Shown here one piece after another: positions 33,526 to 41,579 of a stretch of 64,000 nucleotides of DNA; the stretch's first letter is position 1; the number at the start of each line of letters is the position of its first letter. Below the pieces are notes generated by a model. It saw only the letters and a program-made list of their open reading frames with translations. It searched no databases and was not told where the DNA came from. A program made the position numbers and the translations under genes. Source of the DNA: HK1 sp965202735 (GTDB taxonomy: Bacteria > Pseudomonadota > Gammaproteobacteria > HK1). The stretch lies in the NCBI GenBank assembly GCA_965202735.1, contig OZ241844.1:1488001-1552000 (forward strand), in the 5' to 3' direction.

Positions 33526-34701
33526 TCAGTCCGCCTTGTACGGGTCCGCCGCGTCGCGCAGGCCGTCGCCGAGGAAGTTGAAGGCGAGGACCGTGATCAC
33601 CACCGGGACCACCGGGAACATGAGCCAGGGGTACAGCGCGACCGCGTTGATGTTCTGCGCCTCGGTGAGCAGCACCCCCCAGCTCGTCACCGGCGGCCGC
33701 AGGCCGAGCCCGAGGAAGCTGAGCGCGGTCTCGCCGAGGATCATCCCCGGGATCGAGAGCGTCGCCGACGCGATGAGGTGGCTCATGAAGTTCGGCAGGA
33801 GATGGCGCGCGATCACCCGCCCGGGGCGCGCTCCCATGAGCACAGCGGCGGTGGTGAAGTCCTCCTCGCGCAGCGCCAGCAGCTTCGAGCGCACCGCGCG
33901 GGCGAGGCCCGTCCAGTCGATGAGGCCGAGGATGATGGTGATGCCGAAGAACACCCCGATCGGGCTCCAGGTCACCGGCAGGGCGGCGGAGAGCGCCATC
34001 CACAGCGGCAGCTCCGGGAACGAGCGGATGATCTCGATGAGCCGCTGGACGAGGCTGTCGACCCAGCCGCCGTAGTAGCCGGCGAGCCCCCCGAGCACGA
34101 GCCCCACCGCGAAGCTCACCGCGATCCCCACCAGCCCGATGGTGAGCGAGACCCGCGCCCCGTGGACGATGCGCGACAGCACGTCGCGCCCGAGCCGGTC
34201 GGTGCCGAGCAGGAACAGCGTGCCCCCGTCCTCGACGCACACCAGGTGGAAGCTCGCCTCGAACCGCCCCCAGAACCGGTAGGGGTCGCCCGAGCACAGG
34301 AACCGCAGCCGGTAGCGCCGCTCCCGATCCTCGCTGTACACCCGCTCGAGGTTCTCCATGTCGAGCCGGTACCGCAGACCGTAGACGAACGGACCGGCGA
34401 GCTCCCCGTCGTGGAAGAGCCGCACCGGCTGCGGGGGCGCGTGGATGAAGTCGCTGTGGCGCGAGTGCAGGTCGTAGGGCGCGACGATCTCGCTCACCAG
34501 CACCGACAGGTACAGCAGCGCGAGCACCGCCCCGGAGACCACCGCGAGGTGATGCCGCCTGAACCGCCACCACATCATCCGCCATTGCGAGGCGAGGAAG
34601 AACCGCTCCTGCTCCGGGGTCAGGGCCTCGATCGAATGCGGATCGAAGGGCTCGGTCGAGACGTAGTGCTCGAGGCGGCCTCCGGGCGCGTCAGCCGTCA
34701 C
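33526..34701 (-). CDS. Peptide ABC transporter permease (OppC/DppC type)
   Basis: A 391-residue inner-membrane permease. It has an OppC-type N-terminal helix after RFRRHHLAVVSGAVLAL, the family signature GTDRLGRDVLSRIVHGARVS and the EAA loop EEDFTTAAVLMGARPGRVIA. The C-terminal part is SFLGLGLRPPVTSWG. A periplasmic insert of about 90 residues follows the first helix, as in many proteobacterial homologues. The GTG start at 34701 has GGGGGTGG upstream. The frame continues in phase through a 72-bp repeat to an ATG at 34899, so a longer protein cannot be excluded. It is the last gene of the minus-strand peptide importer operon. Confidence 0.9.
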   Translation of the reverse strand: MTADAPGGRLEHYVSTEPFDPHSIEALTPEQERFFLASQWRMMWWRFRRHHLAVVSGAVLALLYLSVLVSEIVAPYDLHSRHSDFIHAPPQPVRLFHDGELAGPFVYGLRYRLDMENLERVYSEDRERRYRLRFLCSGDPYRFWGRFEASFHLVCVEDGGTLFLLGTDRLGRDVLSRIVHGARVSLTIGLVGIAVSFAVGLVLGGLAGYYGGWVDSLVQRLIEIIRSFPELPLWMALSAALPVTWSPIGVFFGITIILGLIDWTGLARAVRSKLLALREEDFTTAAVLMGARPGRVIARHLLPNFMSHLIASATLSIPGMILGETALSFLGLGLRPPVTSWGVLLTEAQNINAVALYPWLMFPVVPVVITVLAFNFLGDGLRDAADPYKAD

Positions 34702-34710
34702 GCGCCACCC

Positions 34711-34905
34711 CCTCGCAAGGCAGGCAGGTCCGGAGTGCCTTCGGCGCTTTCTTTCGGAGCGCAGCGAGCGGTTGCCTTTTGACCTCGCAAGGCAGGCAGG
34801 CCCGGAGTGCCTTCGGCGGTTTCTTTCGGAGCGCAGCGAGCGGTTGCTTTTTGACCTCGCAAGGCAGGCAGGCCCCGGAGCGCCTTCGGCGCGCCGCATT
34901 CCGGG
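34711..34905. repeat. 72-bp tandem repeat upstream of the OppC-type gene
   Basis: Units begin at 34711, 34783 and 34855 (the last partial) with CCTCGCAAGGCAGGCAGG and include TTTCGGAGCGCAGCGAGCGG. Seventy-two bp equals 24 codons, and the minus-strand frame of the permease stays open across all units. The repeat lies between two genes of one operon. Confidence 0.93.
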
Positions 34906-34933
34906 GAGCGCGAGGCTGGTTCCCGGGAGCGCC

Positions 34934-35932
34934 TCACCGCCGCGCTCCTCCCCCCAGCCGGATCCTCGGGTCGAGCGCGGCGAGCGCGAGGTCGGACAGG
35001 AACATCCCGACCACGGTGAGGACCGCGAGGAACATCAGGAAGGAGCCCGCCAGGTACATGTCCTGGCTCTGCAGCGCCCGCACCAGCATCGGCCCGGTGG
35101 TCGGCAGCGAGAGCACCACCGACACGATGGCGGCGCCGGAGATCACCTGGGGCAGCAGGTTTCCGAGGTCCGCGATGAACGGGTTGAGCGACATCCGCAG
35201 CGGATACTTCACCAGCAGCCGGAACGGAGGCAGCCCCTTGGCGCGGCCGGTGACCACGTACTGCTTCTGCAGCTCGTCCAGGAGGTTCGCGCGCAGCCGC
35301 CGGATCATGGCCGCGGTCCCCGAGGTGCCGATCACCACCACCGGGATCCACAGGTGCTCCAGCACCGACACGAGCTTCGGCCAGCTCATGGGCTGGTCGA
35401 TGAACTCGGGGTCCATCAGCCCGCCGATGGAGGTGCCGAACACCACGTTCGCGAAGTACAGCAGCACCAGAGCGAGGAGGAAGTTCGGGGTCGCGAGCCC
35501 CAGGAAGCCGACGAGGGTCAGGCCGTGGTCCCCCCAACTGTACTGGTGGGTGGCGGAGTAGACGCCGATGGGGAACGAGACCACCCAGGTGAAGAGGATG
35601 GTCGAGAACGAGAGCAGGAAGGTCAGGAACAGCCGGTCGCCGATCACCTCGCTCACCGGGAGATCGTGCTCGAACGAGTAGCCGAAGTCGCCATGCAGCA
35701 TCCCCAGCACCCAGGTGGCGTACCGCTCGACCACGGGGCGGTCGAGCCCGTAGTGGGCACGCAGGAACTCGACCTTCTCCTCCGACACCTTCTCGCCGGT
35801 CGCCTCCAGCTCGGCGATCCAGGAGGTGAGGTAGTCGCCCTCGGGAAGCTGGATGATGGTGAACACGAGCGCGCTGATGATCGCCAGGGTGGGGATCATC
35901 ACGAACACGCGCCGGACGGTGTACTGGAGCAT
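34934..35932 (-). CDS. Peptide ABC transporter permease (OppB/DppB type)
   Basis: A 332-residue permease with the OppB N-terminus YTVRRVFVMIPTLAIISALV. It has the HYGLDRPVVERYATWVLGML region, the EAA loop YVVTGRAKGLPPFRLLVKYP and a C-terminal helix rich in Leu. It pairs with the OppC-type subunit to form the channel. It is encoded between the binding protein (about 195 bp upstream) and the OppC-type gene. The gap upstream contains a copy of dispersed repeat C at 36085. Confidence 0.92.
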   Translation of the reverse strand: MLQYTVRRVFVMIPTLAIISALVFTIIQLPEGDYLTSWIAELEATGEKVSEEKVEFLRAHYGLDRPVVERYATWVLGMLHGDFGYSFEHDLPVSEVIGDRLFLTFLLSFSTILFTWVVSFPIGVYSATHQYSWGDHGLTLVGFLGLATPNFLLALVLLYFANVVFGTSIGGLMDPEFIDQPMSWPKLVSVLEHLWIPVVVIGTSGTAAMIRRLRANLLDELQKQYVVTGRAKGLPPFRLLVKYPLRMSLNPFIADLGNLLPQVISGAAIVSVVLSLPTTGPMLVRALQSQDMYLAGSFLMFLAVLTVVGMFLSDLALAALDPRIRLGGGARR

Positions 35933-36084
35933 CAGCGGCCGCTTCCCGCGTCCGTCGATCCCCGCCCGGGACAGTGATCGGGGCAGGGCCGCCGACCGCG
36001 CCCGGAAGGAGCCGGGGACCGGAGGCGTTCCCGGCGCCGGCCGAGGGTTGCCGGCCGCGCCCGGCCGCAGCCCCGTTCCCGCGC

Positions 36085-36126
36085 AATGGTGCGCTCGACA
36101 CGCGGCAAGGCAACGCTCGTCGGCAT
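36085..36126 (+). repeat. Dispersed repeat family C, copy 1
   Basis: About 42 bp beginning ATGGTGCGCTCGACACGCGG. Similar segments lie at 40602-40561 (minus) and 61995-62036. Each could open a frame of the type M(A/V)RSxRGKxxLxG, but the frames diverge or stop soon after. Confidence 0.7.
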
Positions 36127-36128
36127 CC

Positions 36129-38048
36129 TCAGTCCTCGAACCAGAAGATGTCGGGGCGGTAGATGCCGAAGTGGGCGCCGGGGTCCCAGTTGTAGATCCC
36201 CTTCTCCGGGACGTTGCGCAGCCGCGCGTCCACCACCACCGGCTGCGGCACCCCGGAGACGATGCCGATGCTGAACACGTTGTCGGCGCGGATCGCGAGC
36301 ATCCGCTCCCAGATCGCGCGCCGGGCGGCGGTGTCCGGCGCCGAGAGCCAGCCCCGGCCGCCGAGCTCGACGAGCTCGCGCGCCGGAGCGAGCGTGGGGG
36401 CCTCGCCCGACGCGCCCCCCGTCTCGTGGAACTGCCCCCACCGCGGCCACTGGTACTGGTCGTGGCGGGTCGGGGCGAGGTCGCGCGGACTCATGTCGGG
36501 GAGCGGCAGCCCGTTCTCGAGCCCGCCCCACACCGAGACCACGGTCTGCCCCGAGGCGATGCGGTTCCGGAACACCTCGCGCTGCAGGGGCTTGGAGAAC
36601 AGCTTGATGCCGGCCTCCTTCCACGTCCAGCCGACGAGCTCCAGCACGTCGGTCTGCTCGGTGTCCTCGCCCGCGGTCTCCACGGTGATCTCGAGCGGCC
36701 GGCCGTCCGGCATGAGCCGGATGCCCTCGTCGTTGCGCTCGACGAGCCCGACCTCGTCGAGGAGCGCGTTGGCGGCGTCGAGGTCGAACCGCGCCCAGCG
36801 CGTGCGGTACTCGTCGCGGTACAGCGGTCCCTTCGCGTGGACGGTGTCGTTCCCCTCGGTCGCGAGCCCGAAGTAGATCACCTGGTTGACCTCGTGGCGG
36901 TCGATGGCGAGCGAGAGGGCGCGGCGGAACCGCACGTCGTGCAGGAGCGCGCGCCAGCCGTCGTCCTCGACGTTGAGGTTGGGATAGAGCGCGACGTGCG
37001 CCCCCCGGGTGGTCTGCCACAGCCGCACCCGCTTCCCGTTGCGCTTCTCGCTCCGCTTGAGGAACGTGTAGTCGTCGAAGGTGAGGTGGCGCGCCTGGAG
37101 GTCCGACTCGCCCGCTCCGGTCCTGGCGGGAATGAGCTTGCCGTCCGAGATGTTCATGACCACCCGATCGATGTAGGGAAGCTGCCGGCCGTTCGCGTCC
37201 ACCCGGTGGAACCAGGGGTTGCGGACGAAGACGTGGCGCTGGGAGGGCGGCGCCGTGGTGGCGACCCAGGGCTGGAGCGAGGGGAGGTCGGGGTTGGTGT
37301 TCCTGTAGGGCCGGAAGCGGCTGGTGTGGACCGCCGCCCAGTTGCGCCTGCCCTCCTCCTCCGCCAGGCGGCTCAGCTCCGCCCCGTCGGCGTAGCGGGC
37401 GTGGAAGGCCCCGAGGTAGTGGGCGGGCGCGTACAGCGGCTCGGGCCGCGCGCCGGCGAGCGCCGGCAGGAAGAACGGGTTCGGCCGCGCCCACGTGTAG
37501 CGCACGGTGTGCGCGTCGAGGGCCTCGAAGCGCGGCGGCTCGCCCTCGACGAGGTACGCGCGGGGCGGACCGAAGGGGGCCAGCGACTCGTTCGTGGCGA
37601 TGTCCTCCCAGTAGTAGCGGAAGTCCTCGCTGGTGAACGGATGCCCGTCCGACCACCGGTGGCCGGGGCGGAGCCGCAGGGTGAAGCGCCGGCCTTCGGC
37701 GGCCTCCACGTCCTCGAGAATGTCGGGGACGAGCCGGTAGCCCCGGTCGTAGCCGACGAGCCGCGCATAGCCGTAGACCACCATCAGCCGCACGTCCCTG
37801 GCGCGGCCCATCAGCAGCCGCAGCTCGCCGCCGTGCCGTCCCGGCGCGAGGCCGTCGCCGGCGAGCGCGACGACGCTCGGCCGCGCCGGCAGGCGCCGCT
37901 CGACGGGGGGCAGCCCGCCGCTCGCGACCCGCGCCGCGAGCGAAGGCGTCTCGAGGTAGGGCGAGCCGGCAGCGGCGGCGCTCGCGAGCAGGGCGGGGAG
38001 CAGCGTGGACAGGACGAGGCGGGCCGCATCACGCCGGGCGCGCATCAT
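36129..38048 (-). CDS. Peptide-type ABC substrate-binding protein
   Basis: A 639-residue periplasmic protein of the OppA/DppA family (SBP family 5). It has a Sec signal peptide (LVLSTLLPALLASAAAAG) without a lipobox cysteine. Typical features are RFTLRLRPGHRWSDGHPFTSEDFRYYW split over residues 130-160, the RRALSLAIDRHEVNQVIYFG segment, and NYxxPxxH-like C-terminal GIYNWDPGAHFG. At 639 residues it is longer than OppA (~540). The ATG overlaps the stop of the fused ATPase gene upstream as ATGA. The cargo (peptide, opine or other) is unknown. Confidence 0.9.
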   Translation of the reverse strand: MMRARRDAARLVLSTLLPALLASAAAAGSPYLETPSLAARVASGGLPPVERRLPARPSVVALAGDGLAPGRHGGELRLLMGRARDVRLMVVYGYARLVGYDRGYRLVPDILEDVEAAEGRRFTLRLRPGHRWSDGHPFTSEDFRYYWEDIATNESLAPFGPPRAYLVEGEPPRFEALDAHTVRYTWARPNPFFLPALAGARPEPLYAPAHYLGAFHARYADGAELSRLAEEEGRRNWAAVHTSRFRPYRNTNPDLPSLQPWVATTAPPSQRHVFVRNPWFHRVDANGRQLPYIDRVVMNISDGKLIPARTGAGESDLQARHLTFDDYTFLKRSEKRNGKRVRLWQTTRGAHVALYPNLNVEDDGWRALLHDVRFRRALSLAIDRHEVNQVIYFGLATEGNDTVHAKGPLYRDEYRTRWARFDLDAANALLDEVGLVERNDEGIRLMPDGRPLEITVETAGEDTEQTDVLELVGWTWKEAGIKLFSKPLQREVFRNRIASGQTVVSVWGGLENGLPLPDMSPRDLAPTRHDQYQWPRWGQFHETGGASGEAPTLAPARELVELGGRGWLSAPDTAARRAIWERMLAIRADNVFSIGIVSGVPQPVVVDARLRNVPEKGIYNWDPGAHFGIYRPDIFWFED

Positions 38049-39916
38049 GCCACCTCGCCACCGGCCCGCACCGAATGCCCCGGCGCGACCTCCACGAGCT
38101 CCGGCCGCCGTCCCGCGCCGTCGGTGAACGGCTCCGGCCACTCGGCCGGATTCGACACCCTGCCCTCCATCAGCGCGCCGAGATCGAGACGGGCCGCCGG
38201 GTCGGTGCGGGGCACCGCCGCGAGCAGGGCGCGGGTGTAGGGGTGGACCGGGTTCTCGAACAGCCGCTCGCGGGGGGCGACCTCCACCAGCCGGCCCGCG
38301 CACATCACCGCGATGCGGTCCGCCATGTAGTCGACCACCGCGAGATTGTGCGAGATGAAGAGATAGGTCAGGCCGAGCTCGCACTGGAGGTCCTTCAGCA
38401 GGTTCAGCACCTGCGCCTGCACCGAGACGTCGAGGGCCGAGACCGGCTCGTCGCAGATGATGAGCTCGGGGTTCAGCGCCAGCGCCCGGGCGATGCCGAT
38501 GCGCTGCCGCTGCCCGCCCGAGAAGCTGTGCGGGTAGCGCGAGAGGCAGCGCGGGTCGAGGCCGACGTGGGCCATCAGCTCCTGCACGATCGCGGCGCGC
38601 CCGGCGCGGTCTCCGACGCCGTGGATGACGAGCGGCTCGCTGACGAGGTCGAACACCGTCATGCGGGGGTTGAGCGAGCTCACCGGGTCCTGGAACACGT
38701 ACTGCGCCCGGCGGCGGAACGCGGTGAGGGCCTCGCCCTCCAGATCGAACAGCGAGAAGCTGCCGCCGGCCTCGTGGTACGTCGCCTCCCCCGCGTCCGG
38801 CTCCACGACGCGCATCAGGATCCGGCTGACGGTGGTCTTGCCGCATCCGCTCTCGCCGACCAGCCCGAGGCACTCGCCGCGGCGGATGTCGAAGCTCACC
38901 CCGTCGACGGCGCGGACCGGCGCCCCGGCCTTCGCCGACTTCCGGACCCCGTACGTCCTGGTCAGGTTGCGCACCTCGAGCAGCGGCTCGCCCGGCGCGA
39001 CCGCTCCCGCTGCCCCGCCGTCCCGACCGGTGCGCACGTACCCGGACGCGGAGCGCTCCACCTCGCGGATGGGGGTCAGGCGTTCGCCGCGGTCGAGCCC
39101 GATCCTCGGCACCGCCCGCATCAGCGCCTTCAGGTAGGGGTGGCGCGGGTTCGCGTAGAGGTCCTCCAGCGCGCCGCGCTCCATGAGCCGGCCGTGGTAG
39201 ACCACCACCACCTCGTCGGCCATGTTCGCCACCACCCCGAGATCGTGGGTGATGAGGAGCACCGCCATGCGAAGCTCGGACTGGAGGTCGCGGACGAGCT
39301 TCAGGATCCGGGCCTGGATGGTCACGTCGAGCGCGGTGGTCGGCTCGTCCGCGATCAGCAGCGCCGGGCGGCACACCAGCGCCATCGCGATCATCGCGCG
39401 CTGGCGCAGCCCGCCGGAGAGCTCGAAAGGATAGCTGTCGAGCGCGCGCGCCGGGCGGGGGAAGCCGACCATCGCCAGCATTTCCGCGGCCCGGTCCCGC
39501 GCCTCGGCGCGGGTCGCCGCACGGTGCAGCCGCACCGCCTCGCCGATCTGGTCCCCGACCGTGTGCAGCGGCGAGAGCGAGGTCATCGGCTCCTGGAAGA
39601 TCATCGAGATCCGGCCGCCGCGGATCGCCCGCATCGCGGCGCCGTCGGGAGCGAGGGCCGCGATGTCGACGCCCTCGACGTCGTGCGGGTCGGCCCGGAA
39701 GCGGATCTCGCCACCGGCGATGCGCGCCACCGGCGGCAGGATCCCCATCACCGACTGCGAGATCACCGACTTCCCGGACCCCGACTCGCCGACGAGCGCG
39801 ACGGTCCTTCCGTGCGGAACCCGAAACGACACCCCGTCGACGGCGCGCAGCAACCCCTGGCCGTGCAGCCGGAAGTCCACCCGCAGGCCGGACACTTCGA
39901 GGACGTTGCCGCTCAT
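38045..39916 (-). CDS. Fused double ATPase of a peptide ABC importer (OppD-OppF type)
   Basis: A 623-residue protein with two nucleotide-binding domains. In NBD1 (about 5-270), Walker A is GESGSGKSV, the signature is LSGGLRQRAMIAMAL (Leu in place of Gln) and Walker B is LLIADEPTTALD. In NBD2 (about 310-575), Walker A is GESGCGKTT, the signature is FSGGQRQRIGIARAL and Walker B is LIICDEPVSALD. Each domain has the oligopeptide C-terminal motif (NPRHPYLKAL, NPVHPYTRAL). It is the first gene of the operon, followed by the binding protein and both permeases. This arrangement recalls YejF-like fusions. Confidence 0.93.
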   Translation of the reverse strand: MSGNVLEVSGLRVDFRLHGQGLLRAVDGVSFRVPHGRTVALVGESGSGKSVISQSVMGILPPVARIAGGEIRFRADPHDVEGVDIAALAPDGAAMRAIRGGRISMIFQEPMTSLSPLHTVGDQIGEAVRLHRAATRAEARDRAAEMLAMVGFPRPARALDSYPFELSGGLRQRAMIAMALVCRPALLIADEPTTALDVTIQARILKLVRDLQSELRMAVLLITHDLGVVANMADEVVVVYHGRLMERGALEDLYANPRHPYLKALMRAVPRIGLDRGERLTPIREVERSASGYVRTGRDGGAAGAVAPGEPLLEVRNLTRTYGVRKSAKAGAPVRAVDGVSFDIRRGECLGLVGESGCGKTTVSRILMRVVEPDAGEATYHEAGGSFSLFDLEGEALTAFRRRAQYVFQDPVSSLNPRMTVFDLVSEPLVIHGVGDRAGRAAIVQELMAHVGLDPRCLSRYPHSFSGGQRQRIGIARALALNPELIICDEPVSALDVSVQAQVLNLLKDLQCELGLTYLFISHNLAVVDYMADRIAVMCAGRLVEVAPRERLFENPVHPYTRALLAAVPRTDPAARLDLGALMEGRVSNPAEWPEPFTDGAGRRPELVEVAPGHSVRAGGEVA

Positions 39917-40004
39917 GCCGAGGTCCCGAATCCCCAAGGCGCCACAGCCGGGCGCAGTCGGGCGCGAGCGCCCGCGCTCCCGAGGACCGGGCTGGCCGCC
40001 GCGC

Positions 40005-40511
40005 TCATGTCCGGCCGCCCGTACCCGGCTCCCGGGCCGTGACTCCCAGAGCATCGAGGTTCGCCCGGGTCGTGGGGTCGGGCTCCACCCCGCAGCGCGA
40101 CGCGGCGCGCCACGCCCGGCCGACCAGCTCGTCGAACCGCTCGAGCCTCGAGTCGACCCGCAGGGTCGCGGCGGAGCTCGCCACCCTGAGCTCCATCCAG
40201 CCGCGGGCGCCGTCACGCCGGGTGGAGAAGTAGCGGAGCCCGAACCGGGTGATCTCGTCCCAGGCGATGCGCCGGCGCAGCGGCGAGAACCGCAGGCCCT
40301 CCTCGTCGGTCTCGACCCGGGTCCGGTGCCGGCGCGCCACTCCGAGCCCGTGCAGCGCGAAGCCCAGGCTCAACAGGCCGAGGATCCAGGCAGTCACGGA
40401 CGGCAGCTCGAACATCACGAGCGGCGGCAGCGTCAAGGCAAGCCCGCCCCCCGAAACGAGACAGTCCGAGACCATGGCGGAGGGCGGATAGCGGTGTTCC
40501 GTCATTCGCAT
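40005..40511 (-). CDS. Two-helix membrane protein with PH-like C-terminal domain
   Basis: A 168-residue protein that I do not recognise as a named family. Two hydrophobic helices (about residues 15-60, ALTLPPLVMFELPSVTAWIL and following) come first. A mainly beta soluble part follows, with ETDEEGLRFSPLRRRIAWDE and a C-terminal helix. The RIAWDEITRFGLRY stretch resembles bacterial PH-like domains. It ends about 90 bp before the ATPase gene of the peptide importer and lies on the same strand, so it could be its upstream neighbour in the transcript. The start is either ATG 40511 or 40505. Confidence 0.6.
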   Translation of the reverse strand: MRMTEHRYPPSAMVSDCLVSGGGLALTLPPLVMFELPSVTAWILGLLSLGFALHGLGVARRHRTRVETDEEGLRFSPLRRRIAWDEITRFGLRYFSTRRDGARGWMELRVASSAATLRVDSRLERFDELVGRAWRAASRCGVEPDPTTRANLDALGVTAREPGTGGRT

Positions 40512-40560
40512 GCAAGAGCGCCGGGAGCGGTTCGACGGAAACGCCTGTCCTCCCGCCAAG

Positions 40561-40602
40561 GGCACCGACGAGAGTTGACTTGCCACGTATCGAGCGTGCC
40601 AT
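40561..40602 (-). repeat. Dispersed repeat family C, copy 2
   Basis: On the minus strand ATGGCACGCTCGATACGTGG starts at 40602 and continues with CAAGTCAACTCTCGTCGG. It opens the frame MARSIRGKSTLVGALGG. It fills part of the gap between the XRE gene and the membrane protein. Confidence 0.7.
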
Positions 40603-40658
40603 CCTGCGGGAGCAGGGCCCCTCCGGGTACAGTCGGCAACCTTGTTTCGGCCACCGTC

Positions 40659-41117
40659 CTAAGCCGCCGAATGAAGCTGCCAGCCCTTGTCCGTGTCCTC
40701 GAACCGAAACTCGTCGTCCCCGGCCATATCGTCCAGCATCGCCAGCTCCTCCAACACGTTCCTTATCTTTTCGTTCTCCCCGGCCTGTTCGGCGTAAAGC
40801 ACGCGCACCACGCGGTCCGCCGTGCCGTCGATTCGGCTCTGGCCCTTCTCCCAGCGCGCCACGGTCTGTGCGGTCTTCCCGAGCAGCATCCCGAGCAGCT
40901 TCTGGGACAAGCCCATCTCGACGCGGAGAAACCGGAGCTCCGCTCCCGTCAGCGTTCTTTTCTCCCTGGCGAGATGCGTCCCGATGGCCCGATGCAATCC
41001 ATCGACGTCCTCGATGCTGACCGCTCTCCCATGTCTCGTCTCCCTGAAGGTGAAACCGTTGAGCAGGAAGACGTTGGCCAGTCCGCACTCCCGGTAGTGA
41101 TGCAGTTCGCTCGTCAT
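40659..41117 (-). CDS. XRE-type helix-turn-helix antitoxin-like regulator
   Basis: A 152-residue DNA-binding protein. The HTH (about residues 58-95) reads GAELRFLRVEMGLSQKLLGM and includes KTAQTVARWEKGQ, the MqsA/HigA-like pattern. The N-terminal ~50 residues are a separate domain. The C-terminus is acidic. Thirty bases upstream, on the same strand, is a DUF4258 gene. A toxin-first gene order with an HTH partner is typical of MqsRA- and HigBA-like modules, so this is probably the antitoxin and autorepressor. No zinc-binding cysteine cluster is present, unlike MqsA. Confidence 0.75.
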   Translation of the reverse strand: MTSELHHYRECGLANVFLLNGFTFRETRHGRAVSIEDVDGLHRAIGTHLAREKRTLTGAELRFLRVEMGLSQKLLGMLLGKTAQTVARWEKGQSRIDGTADRVVRVLYAEQAGENEKIRNVLEELAMLDDMAGDDEFRFEDTDKGWQLHSAA

Positions 41118-41147
41118 TGCTCCTCTCGATATGTGAAGCTCGCATTG

Positions 41148-41462
41148 TTACATCACGGTAATGACATCCAGATTGTCGTCATGGTCCGAAACCGCCACGA
41201 CAACCTGAACGATGCGCCCGGCGAAGCGTCGCCGCAGGGTCATTTTCCACCGGCCCTCCCCGTCCGGAACAATCTTTCCGTCGATCCGCCCCCCTCGTAT
41301 CGTTCCGAGCGCCTCACGCATGATGATGTCGCGTTCGTTCATCCGCTCCTGCGCGTGTTCCGACCAGAAGATGTTTCCGGTGCGTCCGGCCAGGCCGCGC
41401 ACACGCTCTTGCGCATCCTCGTGCAATGGCGGTTGCCGGAAGGGGACGATGGATGACTCCAC
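41148..41462 (-). CDS. DUF4258 protein, putative toxin
   Basis: A 104-residue basic protein. The DUF4258 core is FWSEHAQERMNERDIIMREA, then GRIDGKIVPDGEGRWKMTLR and a final beta strand VVVAVSDHDDNLDVITV. The fold is related to RelE/BrnT-like small RNases, with the HAQERMNER helix as the family mark. GTG at 41462 fits the length of the family; the frame stays open further upstream. Encoded directly before the XRE regulator, it is the presumed toxin of the pair; activity is not shown. Confidence 0.7.
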   Translation of the reverse strand: MESSIVPFRQPPLHEDAQERVRGLAGRTGNIFWSEHAQERMNERDIIMREALGTIRGGRIDGKIVPDGEGRWKMTLRRRFAGRIVQVVVAVSDHDDNLDVITVM

Positions 41463-41579
41463 GGATCTATCATCCTGACAGGTTTCGGGCAAAGTCAAGA
41501 GGGCGCTGACCGGCTCCCCGAGGCCAGCAGCGCAGGCGGTCGCGCCCCTGCATGTCTCCAGGGCTATCATCGCCAGCCC

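Noticed and set aside
36129..39374. A 1081-codon minus-strand frame suggesting a giant binding protein
   Set aside because: Only the part from 38048 has a signal peptide and SBP domain; the upstream part is an alternative frame of the fused ATPase gene.
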